Positions 26,167 to 33,786 of a stretch of 64,000 nucleotides of DNA are shown in pieces. The DNA is from Rhizobium altiplani (GTDB lineage: Bacteria; Pseudomonadota; Alphaproteobacteria; Rhizobiales; Rhizobiaceae). The stretch lies in NCBI RefSeq assembly GCF_001542405.1, contig NZ_LNCD01000078.1, forward strand, positions 85,081 to 149,080, read 5' to 3'. Below the pieces are notes generated by a model. It was not told the DNA's origin and did no database searches. It saw nothing but the letters and a program-made list of their open reading frames with translations. Position numbers and translations under genes: made by a program. Numbering within the stretch: the stretch's first letter is position 1; the number at the start of each line of letters is the position of its first letter.

Positions 26167-27375
26167 GGTTGTCCACCCTTCTGGAGACACGCTTGTTGGA
26201 GTAATTGCGCCGGCACCGCCCCTCTTTGCGTTTGCCGGGACAAGGCGCGAAAGGCTTGTGACGAGGGCCGCGCAATCGCTGCGGTCGGCAAGCCAGGTCT
26301 TGCGATCCTTGGCGGCGACGGCCGCGCTCAATGCGCGATACCGCTCGCCGGTCATGGTTTCGAACAACTCTGCCAGCTGCGAAATGCTGGCTTCGGAAAG
26401 CTCAAGGCCGATGTCGCGTGACTGGAGGAAGCGTGCGGTCTCCGTCCCTTCGAGGGCGATCGGCACAGCGCCATACAGGCATCCCTCATAGAGCCGGTTC
26501 GGCAGGAGCCAGCTCGAATTGAGGCCTTCCTCGAAGAAATCGATCGCCCAGGAGAAATGGACGTCGTCGTAGATCGCCCGCAAATCCTCGGGATTGCGAT
26601 AGGGGCCTTCGAAACGAAGATAGGGCTCGTCGCGCACGAAGGCATCGAAATCCTCGAACTCCGAGTAGGCGGGGCGACCACGCAGAACGATCTCGACCTT
26701 GCCTTCCATGCGGCGCGAGAATTCGGCAAGAAGGCCGAGCGACTTGCGGCAGCGAAGCGCACCGAACCAGCCGATCTTCCACGGCTCGCCCGGTTGCTTC
26801 AGGCAACGGCCGAATGCCGGCTCGATAGCGGCTGCGTCAAGGGCGATGACCTTGTTCTCGATCAGAAGCATCTCGGCTTTGACGCCGGAGCGAGGATTGA
26901 AATAGTTCTCGATGAAGGCCGGAGAGCTGGTCAGAATGAGCTTGGCATTCCTGCCGAAATGCGCCTCTGCGCGGCGGATCGCCTTGCCGACCACGTCGTC
27001 GCGCAGCAGAAGGCGATGGATATCCAGGCATTCGTAGACAACGGGAACGCTGCCACCGAAAAGCGTGTTGGCTTTGTGCGCGACGGCCAGTGCCTCCAGA
27101 TTGCGGCCGATGATGAGATCGGGCTTCTCTACGTTCTTCAACAGAGCCTTGAGGCCGGTCATCGCCTTTGCGACGGCGCTCATGCGCTGCGCAAATTTGG
27201 CATCGGCCGTGCGTCCAAGCTCGATCGGCGTGACGCCATGCACTTCCGCAAGCCGGTTCTCGCCGCGGCGGAAACCGGCAAGCTCGACCTCGGCGCCGCC
27301 CTCGCGCAGCATCAGCACCCGCCGTCTGACGGCCGGATCTGCCAGGTCGTGCACGAGGTAGAGCACTTTGAGCAT
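25168..27375 (-). CDS. exoL-exoA: ExoL-ExoA fused reading frame: two succinoglycan glycosyltransferases
   Basis: One open frame of 735 codons with no stop between two proteins that are separate in S. meliloti. Residues 1-403 are ExoL-like: MLKVLYLVHDLADPAVRRR, KPDLIIGRNLEAL, VPVVYECLDIH, IGWFGALRCRKSL, and EGLNSSWLLPNRLYEGCLYG, a GT4-type B-fold. From about 404 the sequence is ExoA-like: SSLIIIPCLNEEKHIEALL, VVADGGSTDATRD, IRIDAHGDYP, and C-terminal membrane helices. In the known pathway ExoA adds the second sugar (beta-1,3 glucose) and ExoL the third (beta-1,4 glucose), so consecutive steps would be joined. A good ribosome binding site remains before the ExoA Met at 26166, so separate ExoA may also be made. 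The start at 27375 has AAAGGAA upstream. Confidence 0.88.
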   Translation of the reverse strand: MLKVLYLVHDLADPAVRRRVLMLREGGAEVELAGFRRGENRLAEVHGVTPIELGRTADAKFAQRMSAVAKAMTGLKALLKNVEKPDLIIGRNLEALAVAHKANTLFGGSVPVVYECLDIHRLLLRDDVVGKAIRRAEAHFGRNAKLILTSSPAFIENYFNPRSGVKAEMLLIENKVIALDAAAIEPAFGRCLKQPGEPWKIGWFGALRCRKSLGLLAEFSRRMEGKVEIVLRGRPAYSEFEDFDAFVRDEPYLRFEGPYRNPEDLRAIYDDVHFSWAIDFFEEGLNSSWLLPNRLYEGCLYGAVPIALEGTETARFLQSRDIGLELSEASISQLAELFETMTGERYRALSAAVAAKDRKTWLADRSDCAALVTSLSRLVPANAKRGGAGAITPTSVSPEGWTTMKPDVGASVSSLIIIPCLNEEKHIEALLAKLSVEIDHMDARIVVADGGSTDATRDIVARISAADPRIVLLHNPRRIQSAAVNLAVQTFGRDYDYLIRIDAHGDYPADYCRRLVQEAVLTQADSVVVAMETVGFGVFQKATAFAQNSKLGNGGSKHREGAKGHWTNHGHHALMRIAAFEAVGGYDETFSHNEDAELDYRLKQAGFGIWMTDKTRMTYYPRSTISTLFRQYLGYGRGRAKNILKHGSMPNLRQMLPLLVVPVFIGAFLAVLNWAAVIPFSLWAVACVGYGFWMAIGHKNPYGPLAAVSAMVMHFAWSAGFWMELLSFRGRKVSS

Positions 27376-27413
27376 CGACGTTCCTTTTGCTGTGTGGGCT
27401 TGGCCCGCGCTGG

Positions 27414-28208
27414 TCAGTTGAGCGTGCATGCGATCGATTCTGGGAACTGGCACTTGTCGCCGAGCGCGGTGAAGGCCACGCGGTCGACGCTGAGAATGGC
27501 CGGCTTCGTGTAGTTGAAGCTCCCCATCCAGTTCGAAAGTGTGTCGGAACCCCATAGGCTGAAGAAGATCTTCTGCGGGTTGGACGGTATCTTCGACGGA
27601 TCAGTAACGTCCTGAACAAGCTTGCCGTTCAGGTAGTAACGCAGGCGATCCTTTTCCCAGATGAAGGCATAGTCATTGAACCCTTCATCGGCGTTGCTGC
27701 CAACCGGAACGAGTTTCTCGTTGCCACCCTTGGCCTGCACATACTGGTTCACCTGCACCTCGCCGGTGTTCTTGCCCAGCACTTCGAAGTCGATCTCATC
27801 GTGCTTCTGCTTGTCGGCTGGACCGATATAGGTGAAGAAAGCGGAATTCAGACCCGAGCCTGCTCCAGCCATGATGCGGGCTTCGTAGGTGCCGTAGCTG
27901 TAACGCTTGGTCGTCTGGATCTCACCGCACAGGTAGTTGCGGTCCTTCGACTTGCCGTCGGCGAACGAAAGCTGAAGGGCGCCGTCCTCGGCCTTTACGT
28001 TGTTCTTCGACCAGGTGCAATTCTGGTGGGCGCCGTTGTTCCAGCCGTCCGAAACGTACCAGAAGCCATGGTTGATCTTGTCGAAATCATCGACAAAGGA
28101 CTTTCCGGATGCCTGCTGTGCCGAAGCCGGCAGTGCTGAAGCGCAGGCTGCCGTAATGGCGATCAGGCCGAGGCAAAGTTTTCGCGCATGGGCGATTTGA
28201 GTCGTCAT
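27414..28208 (-). CDS. exoK: Endo-beta-glycanase ExoK (GH16)
   Basis: 264 residues. A signal peptide ends at about residue 30 (ALPASA). The mature enzyme is a GH16 beta-jellyroll with the catalytic motif HDEIDFE at 136-142: E138 nucleophile, D140 assisting, E142 acid/base. ExoK cuts nascent high-molecular-weight succinoglycan outside the cell to give low-molecular-weight forms. Length is close to that of S. meliloti ExoK. AAAGGTGAC precedes the ATG. It lies 3 bases after exoH and 38 bases before exoL, all leftward, so it is in the exoHKLAMOP operon. Confidence 0.94.
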   Translation of the reverse strand: MTTQIAHARKLCLGLIAITAACASALPASAQQASGKSFVDDFDKINHGFWYVSDGWNNGAHQNCTWSKNNVKAEDGALQLSFADGKSKDRNYLCGEIQTTKRYSYGTYEARIMAGAGSGLNSAFFTYIGPADKQKHDEIDFEVLGKNTGEVQVNQYVQAKGGNEKLVPVGSNADEGFNDYAFIWEKDRLRYYLNGKLVQDVTDPSKIPSNPQKIFFSLWGSDTLSNWMGSFNYTKPAILSVDRVAFTALGDKCQFPESIACTLN

Positions 28209-28211
28209 GTG

Positions 28212-29342
28212 TCACCTTTGCTGTGTAGCAAGTTCGGGGGAGACGTCGTGCGGCGACGTCGGTTTTGCGGACCGTTTGGTTCTGCCACCCGTCAGGATTG
28301 CGTAGAGCCGCGGAAAATTCTTCCGGCAGAGCCCGTTCGAGAACGTGAGAAACGGAAACAGCAGCGCGAAAGACAGAACGAAGAAGAGCGGGTAGAAGCT
28401 CAGGTCCGACTTGCCCCATAGGATCCAGAAAAAGACGAGTAGCGGATAGTGGGCGCAGAAGATCCAGAAGCTCAGGCTTCCCGTTTTCGCGAGCCGTTGG
28501 CCGAGTTGCGTCTTGATCAGCGGCGCCGATAGCAGCCAGAAGCCGAGAGCGCCGACAATTGCTAGCGCGTTGCGAAACAATTGCACCCAGTCTGGCAAGG
28601 ACGGGCCCGTGAAGAGGATCGCCGTTGCGAGGAGCGCCGAGGCGGCGAGCAAGAGAAAGACGCCAACCGGCGCAAAGCGATCGAGAGCCTTCAAGTCGAA
28701 CTGCTGCAGGGCAATGAAGATGCCGAGACTGAAGCTGAAGAGGATCGAGCGCTTGAGAACGATGTAGATCGACAGCTCCGGAATCAGCGCGATCACCAGC
28801 AAGGCGGTCAACGTCAAAATCGGCGCACGGCTGATCAGCCACGCGAGGATCGGTGACAGCAGGATGCAGACGAAGAGATCGCGGAGGAAGTAGAGCGGCA
28901 CATTGTCAGGAAAATTCTCCACTGCCAGCACTTGCGTCATGAGATCGCGGCCGGACGCGTTCAGCGGATCAGGCAGATAGCCGTCACCGATGCCGACACT
29001 GGTCGCCAGAATGATCGCTGCAATGAACGCGCAGTTCCAGAGCAGGAATGGCAGGAACACCGTCTGCACCTTCGTGCGCACGGTTTTCCTGTAGTTGAAG
29101 TTTTCCTGTCCGCCGCGAAACAGCAGATAGCCCGAGATCGCGCTCAGGCAGGGAACGCCGACGCGAAACAGCGCCTCCGTCAGGAAAACCCTAATCCAGT
29201 CAAATGCGCCGTAGGTCCCGTCGTAGGGACTGCTGGCGGCATCGAACGGTATGTGAACAAACACAATGCCCGAAATGAGCACGATGCGCATCAGATTGAT
29301 CCGCGACGATACATTCGCATCAACATTCACGTTATCAGTCAC
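28212..29342 (-). CDS. exoH: Succinoglycan succinyltransferase ExoH (acyltransferase 3)
   Basis: Up to 376 residues with about ten transmembrane helices, acyltransferase family 3. FVHIPFD near the N-terminus carries the family's conserved His, and ISGYLLFRG and CAHYPLLVFFW are typical later blocks. ExoH adds succinyl groups to the exopolysaccharide, which in S. meliloti is needed for glycanase sensitivity and symbiosis. GTG at 29342 is the first possible start, but its purine tract is directly adjacent; the GTG at 29330, with GGGGTGA at a better distance, may be the real one. First gene of the leftward operon, 3 bases before exoK. Confidence 0.9.
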   Translation of the reverse strand: MTDNVNVDANVSSRINLMRIVLISGIVFVHIPFDAASSPYDGTYGAFDWIRVFLTEALFRVGVPCLSAISGYLLFRGGQENFNYRKTVRTKVQTVFLPFLLWNCAFIAAIILATSVGIGDGYLPDPLNASGRDLMTQVLAVENFPDNVPLYFLRDLFVCILLSPILAWLISRAPILTLTALLVIALIPELSIYIVLKRSILFSFSLGIFIALQQFDLKALDRFAPVGVFLLLAASALLATAILFTGPSLPDWVQLFRNALAIVGALGFWLLSAPLIKTQLGQRLAKTGSLSFWIFCAHYPLLVFFWILWGKSDLSFYPLFFVLSFALLFPFLTFSNGLCRKNFPRLYAILTGGRTKRSAKPTSPHDVSPELATQQR

Positions 29343-29880
29343 CCCTTTTGGGCCGCACCTCCCCTTGCGACCGTTTTCAATCAGAGCAGACTCGAGCCCG
29401 CGCCGAGAAAGCTAGGGCGGATTCCCGGAAGAAAATATGGCACTGCAGCAAAAAGTGATCGGCGGTCCCACTTCGTAACAGTCGTTCTGTCCTGTCTCAG
29501 TATGAGAAAACGCCTACGCAGGGGTCTGCCGAATCGAGCTCAACGTCAACGTGAGCAGTGCATTTCATAACATGATGATATTCATCAATTTCTGGGTTCT
29601 TTATGCGCCGCGGGGCCTGAAAGTTTTTGTTGACTGGTGAACGATTGTTACAACGCGAGGCTGACGAATTGCTCCGATCGTGGCCGAATTGCGGCTTGGG
29701 ACTGAACGGCCGTTTCGTTCCGATACAGTTTGTGACGACCCGCTCAGATCACCCGCTTTGACAAACTTCGGCCGAAATGAACGTCATCATTTTGCAGTGC
29801 AGCAGACTTGCTGCGCTTTCATTCACCCCTAGATGCGTCAGGGGCGGAAAACATCACTTCGCGTATCTCAAGGAGAGCGT
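29343..29880. other. 538-base divergent region between exoH and exoW
   Basis: No credible gene on either strand. In S. meliloti exoI and exoT lie at this position, so this is where they would have been lost. It must hold the promoter of the leftward exoH operon and that of rightward exoW. A consensus -35 hexamer TTGACA at 29758-29763 faces exoW. AT-rich segments around 29570-29660 could bind regulators such as MucR. I saw no remnant of exoT or exoI. Confidence 0.6.
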
Positions 29881-30840
29881 ATGGCGACCTTCACGATCAT
29901 CATCCCCTTCTACCAGCGTCAGGACGGCATTCTCAGCCGCGCCCTGGCGTCGGTCTTCTCGCAAAGCTTCAAGGATGTTGATGTCATCGTCGTCGACGAC
30001 CAGTCGCAACGCTCTCCGGATGCGGACCTAGCGTCGCTGTCGGAGGAGGATAGGGCGCGTGTCACGGTGATCGCCCAGCCGAATGCAGGACCGGGCGGTG
30101 CCCGGAACACGGGACTCGATCATGTGCCGGAGGCGACGCGATATGTTGCCTTTCTCGACTCCGACGATGTCTGGACGCCCGATCATTTGGCCAATGCAGC
30201 CAAGGCGATGGAGGCTTTCGGTGGCGACTGCTACTGGGCGTCCATCGAAGGGGGCGAGGAGTTCGACTACCATTTTGGTATCGCCGCTCTCGAGAAAGAG
30301 GAGGGGGCGCGGCGTCTCCTGGGCAAGCCGCTGATCCTCGACGTGCCTGACCTCGCGGGCGTCATGCTGAAGAACTGGGCCTTCCTGCACATGTCCTGCA
30401 TGGTCATCGGCCGGCCGCTGTTCGAGAAGGTTCGTTTCGACGCGACCCTGCGCTTGGCGGCCGAGGACGTTCTGTTCTTTTGCGATTGCATCATCGCCGC
30501 GAAACAGGTGCTGCTCTGCGGCGAGCCTGGGGCGCTGCGCGGCGAGGGCATCAACATCTTCCACGGTGTCGACAACGCCTCGCCGGAGTTTCTCAAGCAG
30601 CAGTTCATCACCTGGATGGCGCTCGACCAGCTGGAGAGCCGCTTCTCTCGCCGACCGCAGGAGGTGGAGACGATCAAGGAGCACAAGAACACCGCCCGAA
30701 AGCAGGCGATCTGGAGCCAAATCGGCCTTCTGCGTCGCCGAAAGAAGCCGGATTTCCGGCTGCTCGCACGCTGGGCGGCACGCGATCCCCGATTGCTTCA
30801 GAGCGCGCTGCAGCTGGCGGCGGCCAAGTTTTCCAGATAG
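29881..30840 (+). CDS. exoW: Succinoglycan glycosyltransferase ExoW (GT2)
   Basis: 319 residues, GT2 family: MATFTIIIPFYQRQDGILSRAL, VDVIVVDDQSQ, GGARNTGLDHV, DSD metal motif in AFLDSDDVWTPDH, and AAEDVLFF at the acceptor/base site. Assigned to ExoW rather than ExoU from length (about 319 as I recall for S. meliloti), the IIPFYQ opening and order in the cluster. ExoW adds the seventh sugar, a beta-1,3 glucose, which is normally the pyruvylated terminal residue. CAAGGAGAG precedes the ATG. It is convergent with exoU, 10 bases apart; the exoV that should follow it is missing. Confidence 0.85.
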   Translation: MATFTIIIPFYQRQDGILSRALASVFSQSFKDVDVIVVDDQSQRSPDADLASLSEEDRARVTVIAQPNAGPGGARNTGLDHVPEATRYVAFLDSDDVWTPDHLANAAKAMEAFGGDCYWASIEGGEEFDYHFGIAALEKEEGARRLLGKPLILDVPDLAGVMLKNWAFLHMSCMVIGRPLFEKVRFDATLRLAAEDVLFFCDCIIAAKQVLLCGEPGALRGEGINIFHGVDNASPEFLKQQFITWMALDQLESRFSRRPQEVETIKEHKNTARKQAIWSQIGLLRRRKKPDFRLLARWAARDPRLLQSALQLAAAKFSR

Positions 30841-30850
30841 TCGAACCCGG

Positions 30851-31852
30851 CTACTTGGCCGGGGCGCTCAGAAGATATCGCAAGCCATCGCCTTGCGCGG
30901 TGACGGAAACGCCACCCGGATTTCGCAGGCGCTCGGTCTTGTCCATCAGGATGCCCGTCGCAACGGGCGGGAAGGCGGTTGGGTGCGCTGCGATAAAGGC
31001 GATGGCCGCCAGCGGGCCCGATTGTGATTTGATGTCGAGGAACCGCCGCAGCTCATATTTGCCGCGCACGTGCCGCTCGTGCCGACGCACAGCCTCGGCG
31101 GCCTCAGGCGGCAATCTTGACGATGCCAGCAGCACGCGATCGGCCTCGTAGAGGCGACGAAGATCTTCGGTGCGGTGTCGACCGCTGAGCGAATTTCCGC
31201 GCACGACCGCCCCGTAGCCGCAGCTGTGGATCACCTTGTAGCGCGCGCCGAGCGCCAGCGCCCTGATGTAGAGGTCGTAATCCTCTCCAAGCCGCATCTC
31301 CTCGCGGTAACGCAGGCCATGCTTGTCCAGGAAAGCGCGTCGCATGATCGGCTTGAGGAAGCCAATCTCGCCGCGCCGAACGCCACGCTTGGAAATGTTG
31401 CCGTCGACAAAGGTGGGCAGGTCGAGGAAGAGCGGGCTTGCGGCAAATTGCTGTAGGCGCTGGGGCGCCTGGCTTGCTATATCGGCATCGACAAAGGCGA
31501 TGTTGTCGGCAACGAACTCCCAGTCGTCCTCCACAAGCATCTGGCGAAAGCGGCCCTCGAAGAAGAAGTCGTCCGCATCGAGGATTGCGATCAGGGGTGC
31601 CGAAGAGATGTCGATGGCGTGGTTGCGGGCGGCAGAGGGGCCCTTGTTCTGATCGAATCTGACGACATTCAGCCTTCCGCTGGTGTCGTCCGCACGTCTC
31701 GCGGCCCCTGCCGTGCCGTCGCTGGAGCCGTCATCGACGACCACCACTTCGGTCACTTCGGGCTCCCGAAGCGCCGATCTCACAGCGGTTTCTATCGTGT
31801 CCGCCGCGTTCTTGGCTGCGATGATGACGCAAATGCTTGCAGTTTCTGCCAC
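30851..31852 (-). CDS. exoU: Succinoglycan glycosyltransferase ExoU (GT2)
   Basis: 333 residues, GT2 family: ICVIIAAKNAADTIETAVRSAL, VVVVDDGSSDGT, GPSAARNHAI, DAD metal motif in IAILDADDFF, and LGEDYDLYIRAL. It is assigned as ExoU from order next to exoX and from overall pattern. In the succinoglycan pathway ExoU adds the sixth sugar, a beta-1,6 glucose. The start is GTG at 31852 with GGAGG six bases upstream. It is transcribed leftward, like exoX, with 136 bases between them, so they may share a transcript. Confidence 0.87.
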   Translation of the reverse strand: MAETASICVIIAAKNAADTIETAVRSALREPEVTEVVVVDDGSSDGTAGAARRADDTSGRLNVVRFDQNKGPSAARNHAIDISSAPLIAILDADDFFFEGRFRQMLVEDDWEFVADNIAFVDADIASQAPQRLQQFAASPLFLDLPTFVDGNISKRGVRRGEIGFLKPIMRRAFLDKHGLRYREEMRLGEDYDLYIRALALGARYKVIHSCGYGAVVRGNSLSGRHRTEDLRRLYEADRVLLASSRLPPEAAEAVRRHERHVRGKYELRRFLDIKSQSGPLAAIAFIAAHPTAFPPVATGILMDKTERLRNPGGVSVTAQGDGLRYLLSAPAK

Positions 31853-31988
31853 GCGTAGCCTCCGTTGTTTTCGCTCAACAACTAGGACGTCAAAATGTGG
31901 CGGACAACGGGCGGCCGTTCAAATGATGTTACGGGGCGAGAATGCCTTCCATGCCGGACAGGCACGGCCGCGGTACGAATCGCGATGC

Positions 31989-32255
31989 TTAGCGATTGAA
32001 CGGCTCGGAGCCCTTGAAGGGCGACACAGGCATTTTTTCGGCTTCTTCGCGCTTTACGGCGGGGCGAATCGTGCGGCTCCTGGATTCCTTCCAGACAAGG
32101 TAAAGCACGCCGCCAAAGTAGCCGGCCTGAAGCAGGACGGCGCAAATTGCGGTCTTGATCGCGGTGCCAGCGAGGGAACCGCTCAGCCAATACGTCGCCA
32201 CAGCAAATACGGCCAATGCGCCGAGCATGCTGAAGATAACGCGAGGTGCATACAT
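31989..32255 (-). CDS. exoX: Exopolysaccharide production repressor ExoX
   Basis: 88 residues. It begins MYAPRVIFSMLGALAVFAVATYW, has two transmembrane helices (about 5-23 and 33-56, the latter AICAVLLQAGYFGGVLYLVWKE) and a charged cytoplasmic tail. This is the ExoX/PsiA type of small inner-membrane protein that lowers exopolysaccharide synthesis, probably by acting on the priming transferase ExoY; the exoX:exoY ratio sets output in S. meliloti. The ATG 32255 has GGAGGAGG seven bases upstream, which rules out the ten-residue N-terminal extension. It is divergent from exoY across about 770 bases. Confidence 0.9.
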   Translation of the reverse strand: MYAPRVIFSMLGALAVFAVATYWLSGSLAGTAIKTAICAVLLQAGYFGGVLYLVWKESRSRTIRPAVKREEAEKMPVSPFKGSEPFNR

Positions 32256-33029
32256 CTGTTGCCTCCTCCATCGGAGCTTCTTCAACGAACAATTATCGAA
32301 GACGAAAGCGCCACCAGGATCCTTCCTAGGATAATGTTTTACAGGACTTCCTGTTTCAACTGAAGGTCCGGAGACGTTTTTTGCGCCTGCGAAATGCGTA
32401 GTACAGCGACGATCTTAAAGGTTTCTTCCGGCTATTGGTAAAAATGCCACGCGCTGTCACCCTTCGCGGGCTTTTGCGAAAGATGATTAAAGAAAATTAC
32501 ATCGATCTTTGGTTGCGCCTAATTTGGCAATACACGTAAGCATTAGTGCCACAATGTCGGTCACAACGGGTGCGTTGGAGGGGTTGTGCGTTCAACTTTT
32601 ATTACAAAGTTTTTAATTTCAATCGGTTTGCTAGTGCAGTGCAAAACTGATGGTGCAATGCAATAAAGAACTCTTTCGGCAAATAGAATCCATTGCTTTG
32701 CGAGAAGCCGCCAGTGCAAACCACCAATTGCTCCCACCGTGCCGGAACGACCTAGACTTCAGTATCTTTGGCTCGGATAGCAATGGCCCAGACTTTTATT
32801 GGTACACGCATAGATTATTTCGAGATCGCCAGAGAATTGTATGACTATTTCAGCGGATTCTTAAAAACAAAAAAGCTGAACGGCGGCCGGAAAAACACGT
32901 CGTAAAGCGTCAGTCGTAAAATTGTGGCTTAAAAAAACAAAATCACCTCATACACTTCGAATTCGTCAGGGCCAGCTAACCGGCCTGAGCCTACCCGACC
33001 AAACGGCAAACATAAGTGGAGTTACCTCT
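32256..33029. other. 774-base regulatory region between exoX and exoY
   Basis: Long AT-rich region, unlike the surrounding GC-rich genes, with no gene I would call. It should hold the exoX and exoY promoters and regulator sites. Features seen: inverted repeats ATCCT-TCCT-AGGAT (near 32318) and ACAGGA-CT-TCCTGT (near 32340), a TGCA-rich stretch with repeated TGCAGTGCAA/TGCAATGCAA (about 32633-32665), and runs of A near 32863 and 32932. An open frame of 64 codons at 32650-32844 lacks a ribosome binding site and is not called. Confidence 0.6.
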
Positions 33030-33710
33030 ATGAAGTCTGCGACGAGATCGGACAGTTCGCCATTTTATGGCGCAGTTCATCAGAGCGTGTTTCCGCCGAC
33101 TGGCGGGATCGCAAAACGGGCATTCGATGTGTCCGCCGCCTGCCTCGGGCTCATCTTTCTGAGCCCGCTTTTTTTGATGGTGATGTTGCTTGTGAAGCTC
33201 TCCGACAGGGGGCCGATCTTCTACGGACATCGCCGCATCGGCCACAATGGCCAGGAGTTCCGTTGCCTGAAGTTTCGGACAATGGTCACCAATGGTGACA
33301 AGGTTCTGCAGGAGCACCTGCGAAACAATCCGAAGGCCATGGAAGAGTGGCGTGAAACGCGCAAGCTGCAGGATGACCCCCGGGTTACTGTCGTTGGTGC
33401 CGTTCTACGCAAATTGAGCCTTGATGAGCTGCCCCAGCTCTTCAATATCATCCGCGGCGAAATGAGCGTCGTCGGTCCGCGTCCCGTTGTTCGAGACGAA
33501 CTCGAAAAATACGAGAATGCGGCCGTCTATTATCTGCAAGCTCGCCCTGGCCTGACAGGCCTCTGGCAGATCAGCGGACGCAATGACGTTTCTTACGCCA
33601 CCCGCGTCGCCTTCGACACGCACTATGTCGAAAACTGGTCGCTGGTTCGGGATGTCGTGATCATCGCACGCACAATCCCGGCGGTATGCGCTCAACGCGG
33701 CAGCTACTAA
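33030..33710 (+). CDS. exoY: Undecaprenyl-phosphate galactose phosphotransferase ExoY
   Basis: 226 residues, the length I recall for S. meliloti ExoY. One hydrophobic hairpin (about 38-58) anchors a bacterial sugar transferase domain: FYGHRRIGHNGQEF, CLKFRTM, LRKLSLDELPQLFN, VGPRPV and RPGLTGLWQISGRNDVSY. It starts succinoglycan synthesis by moving galactose-1-phosphate from UDP-galactose to undecaprenyl phosphate. Start ATG 33030 (MKSATRS, GTGGAG upstream) matches the known protein; 36 in-frame codons upstream are treated as leader. First gene of a rightward exoYFQZ run; controlled by ExoX post-translationally in relatives. Confidence 0.96.
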   Translation: MKSATRSDSSPFYGAVHQSVFPPTGGIAKRAFDVSAACLGLIFLSPLFLMVMLLVKLSDRGPIFYGHRRIGHNGQEFRCLKFRTMVTNGDKVLQEHLRNNPKAMEEWRETRKLQDDPRVTVVGAVLRKLSLDELPQLFNIIRGEMSVVGPRPVVRDELEKYENAAVYYLQARPGLTGLWQISGRNDVSYATRVAFDTHYVENWSLVRDVVIIARTIPAVCAQRGSY

Positions 33711-33786
33711 GCCGCATCTCAAAACGCAAAACAGTACTGCGCGGCAACGCCTTACGGCTTGTCGTGCTGAGACACGGGGAAGGTTC

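Noticed and set aside
29881..31852. Assigning the first gene as exoU and the second as exoW
   Set aside because: Length, the IIPFYQ opening of the first, the IIAAKNA opening of the second and the order next to exoX fit exoW then exoU better, though both are GT2 enzymes and a swap is possible.
32650..32844. A 64-codon frame in the exoX-exoY gap
   Set aside because: No ribosome binding site, no recognisable motif, and it sits in the AT-rich regulatory region.
32922..33029. N-terminal extension of ExoY by 36 codons
   Set aside because: The known protein begins MKSATRS; the ATG at 33030 has its own ribosome binding site and gives the expected 226 residues.
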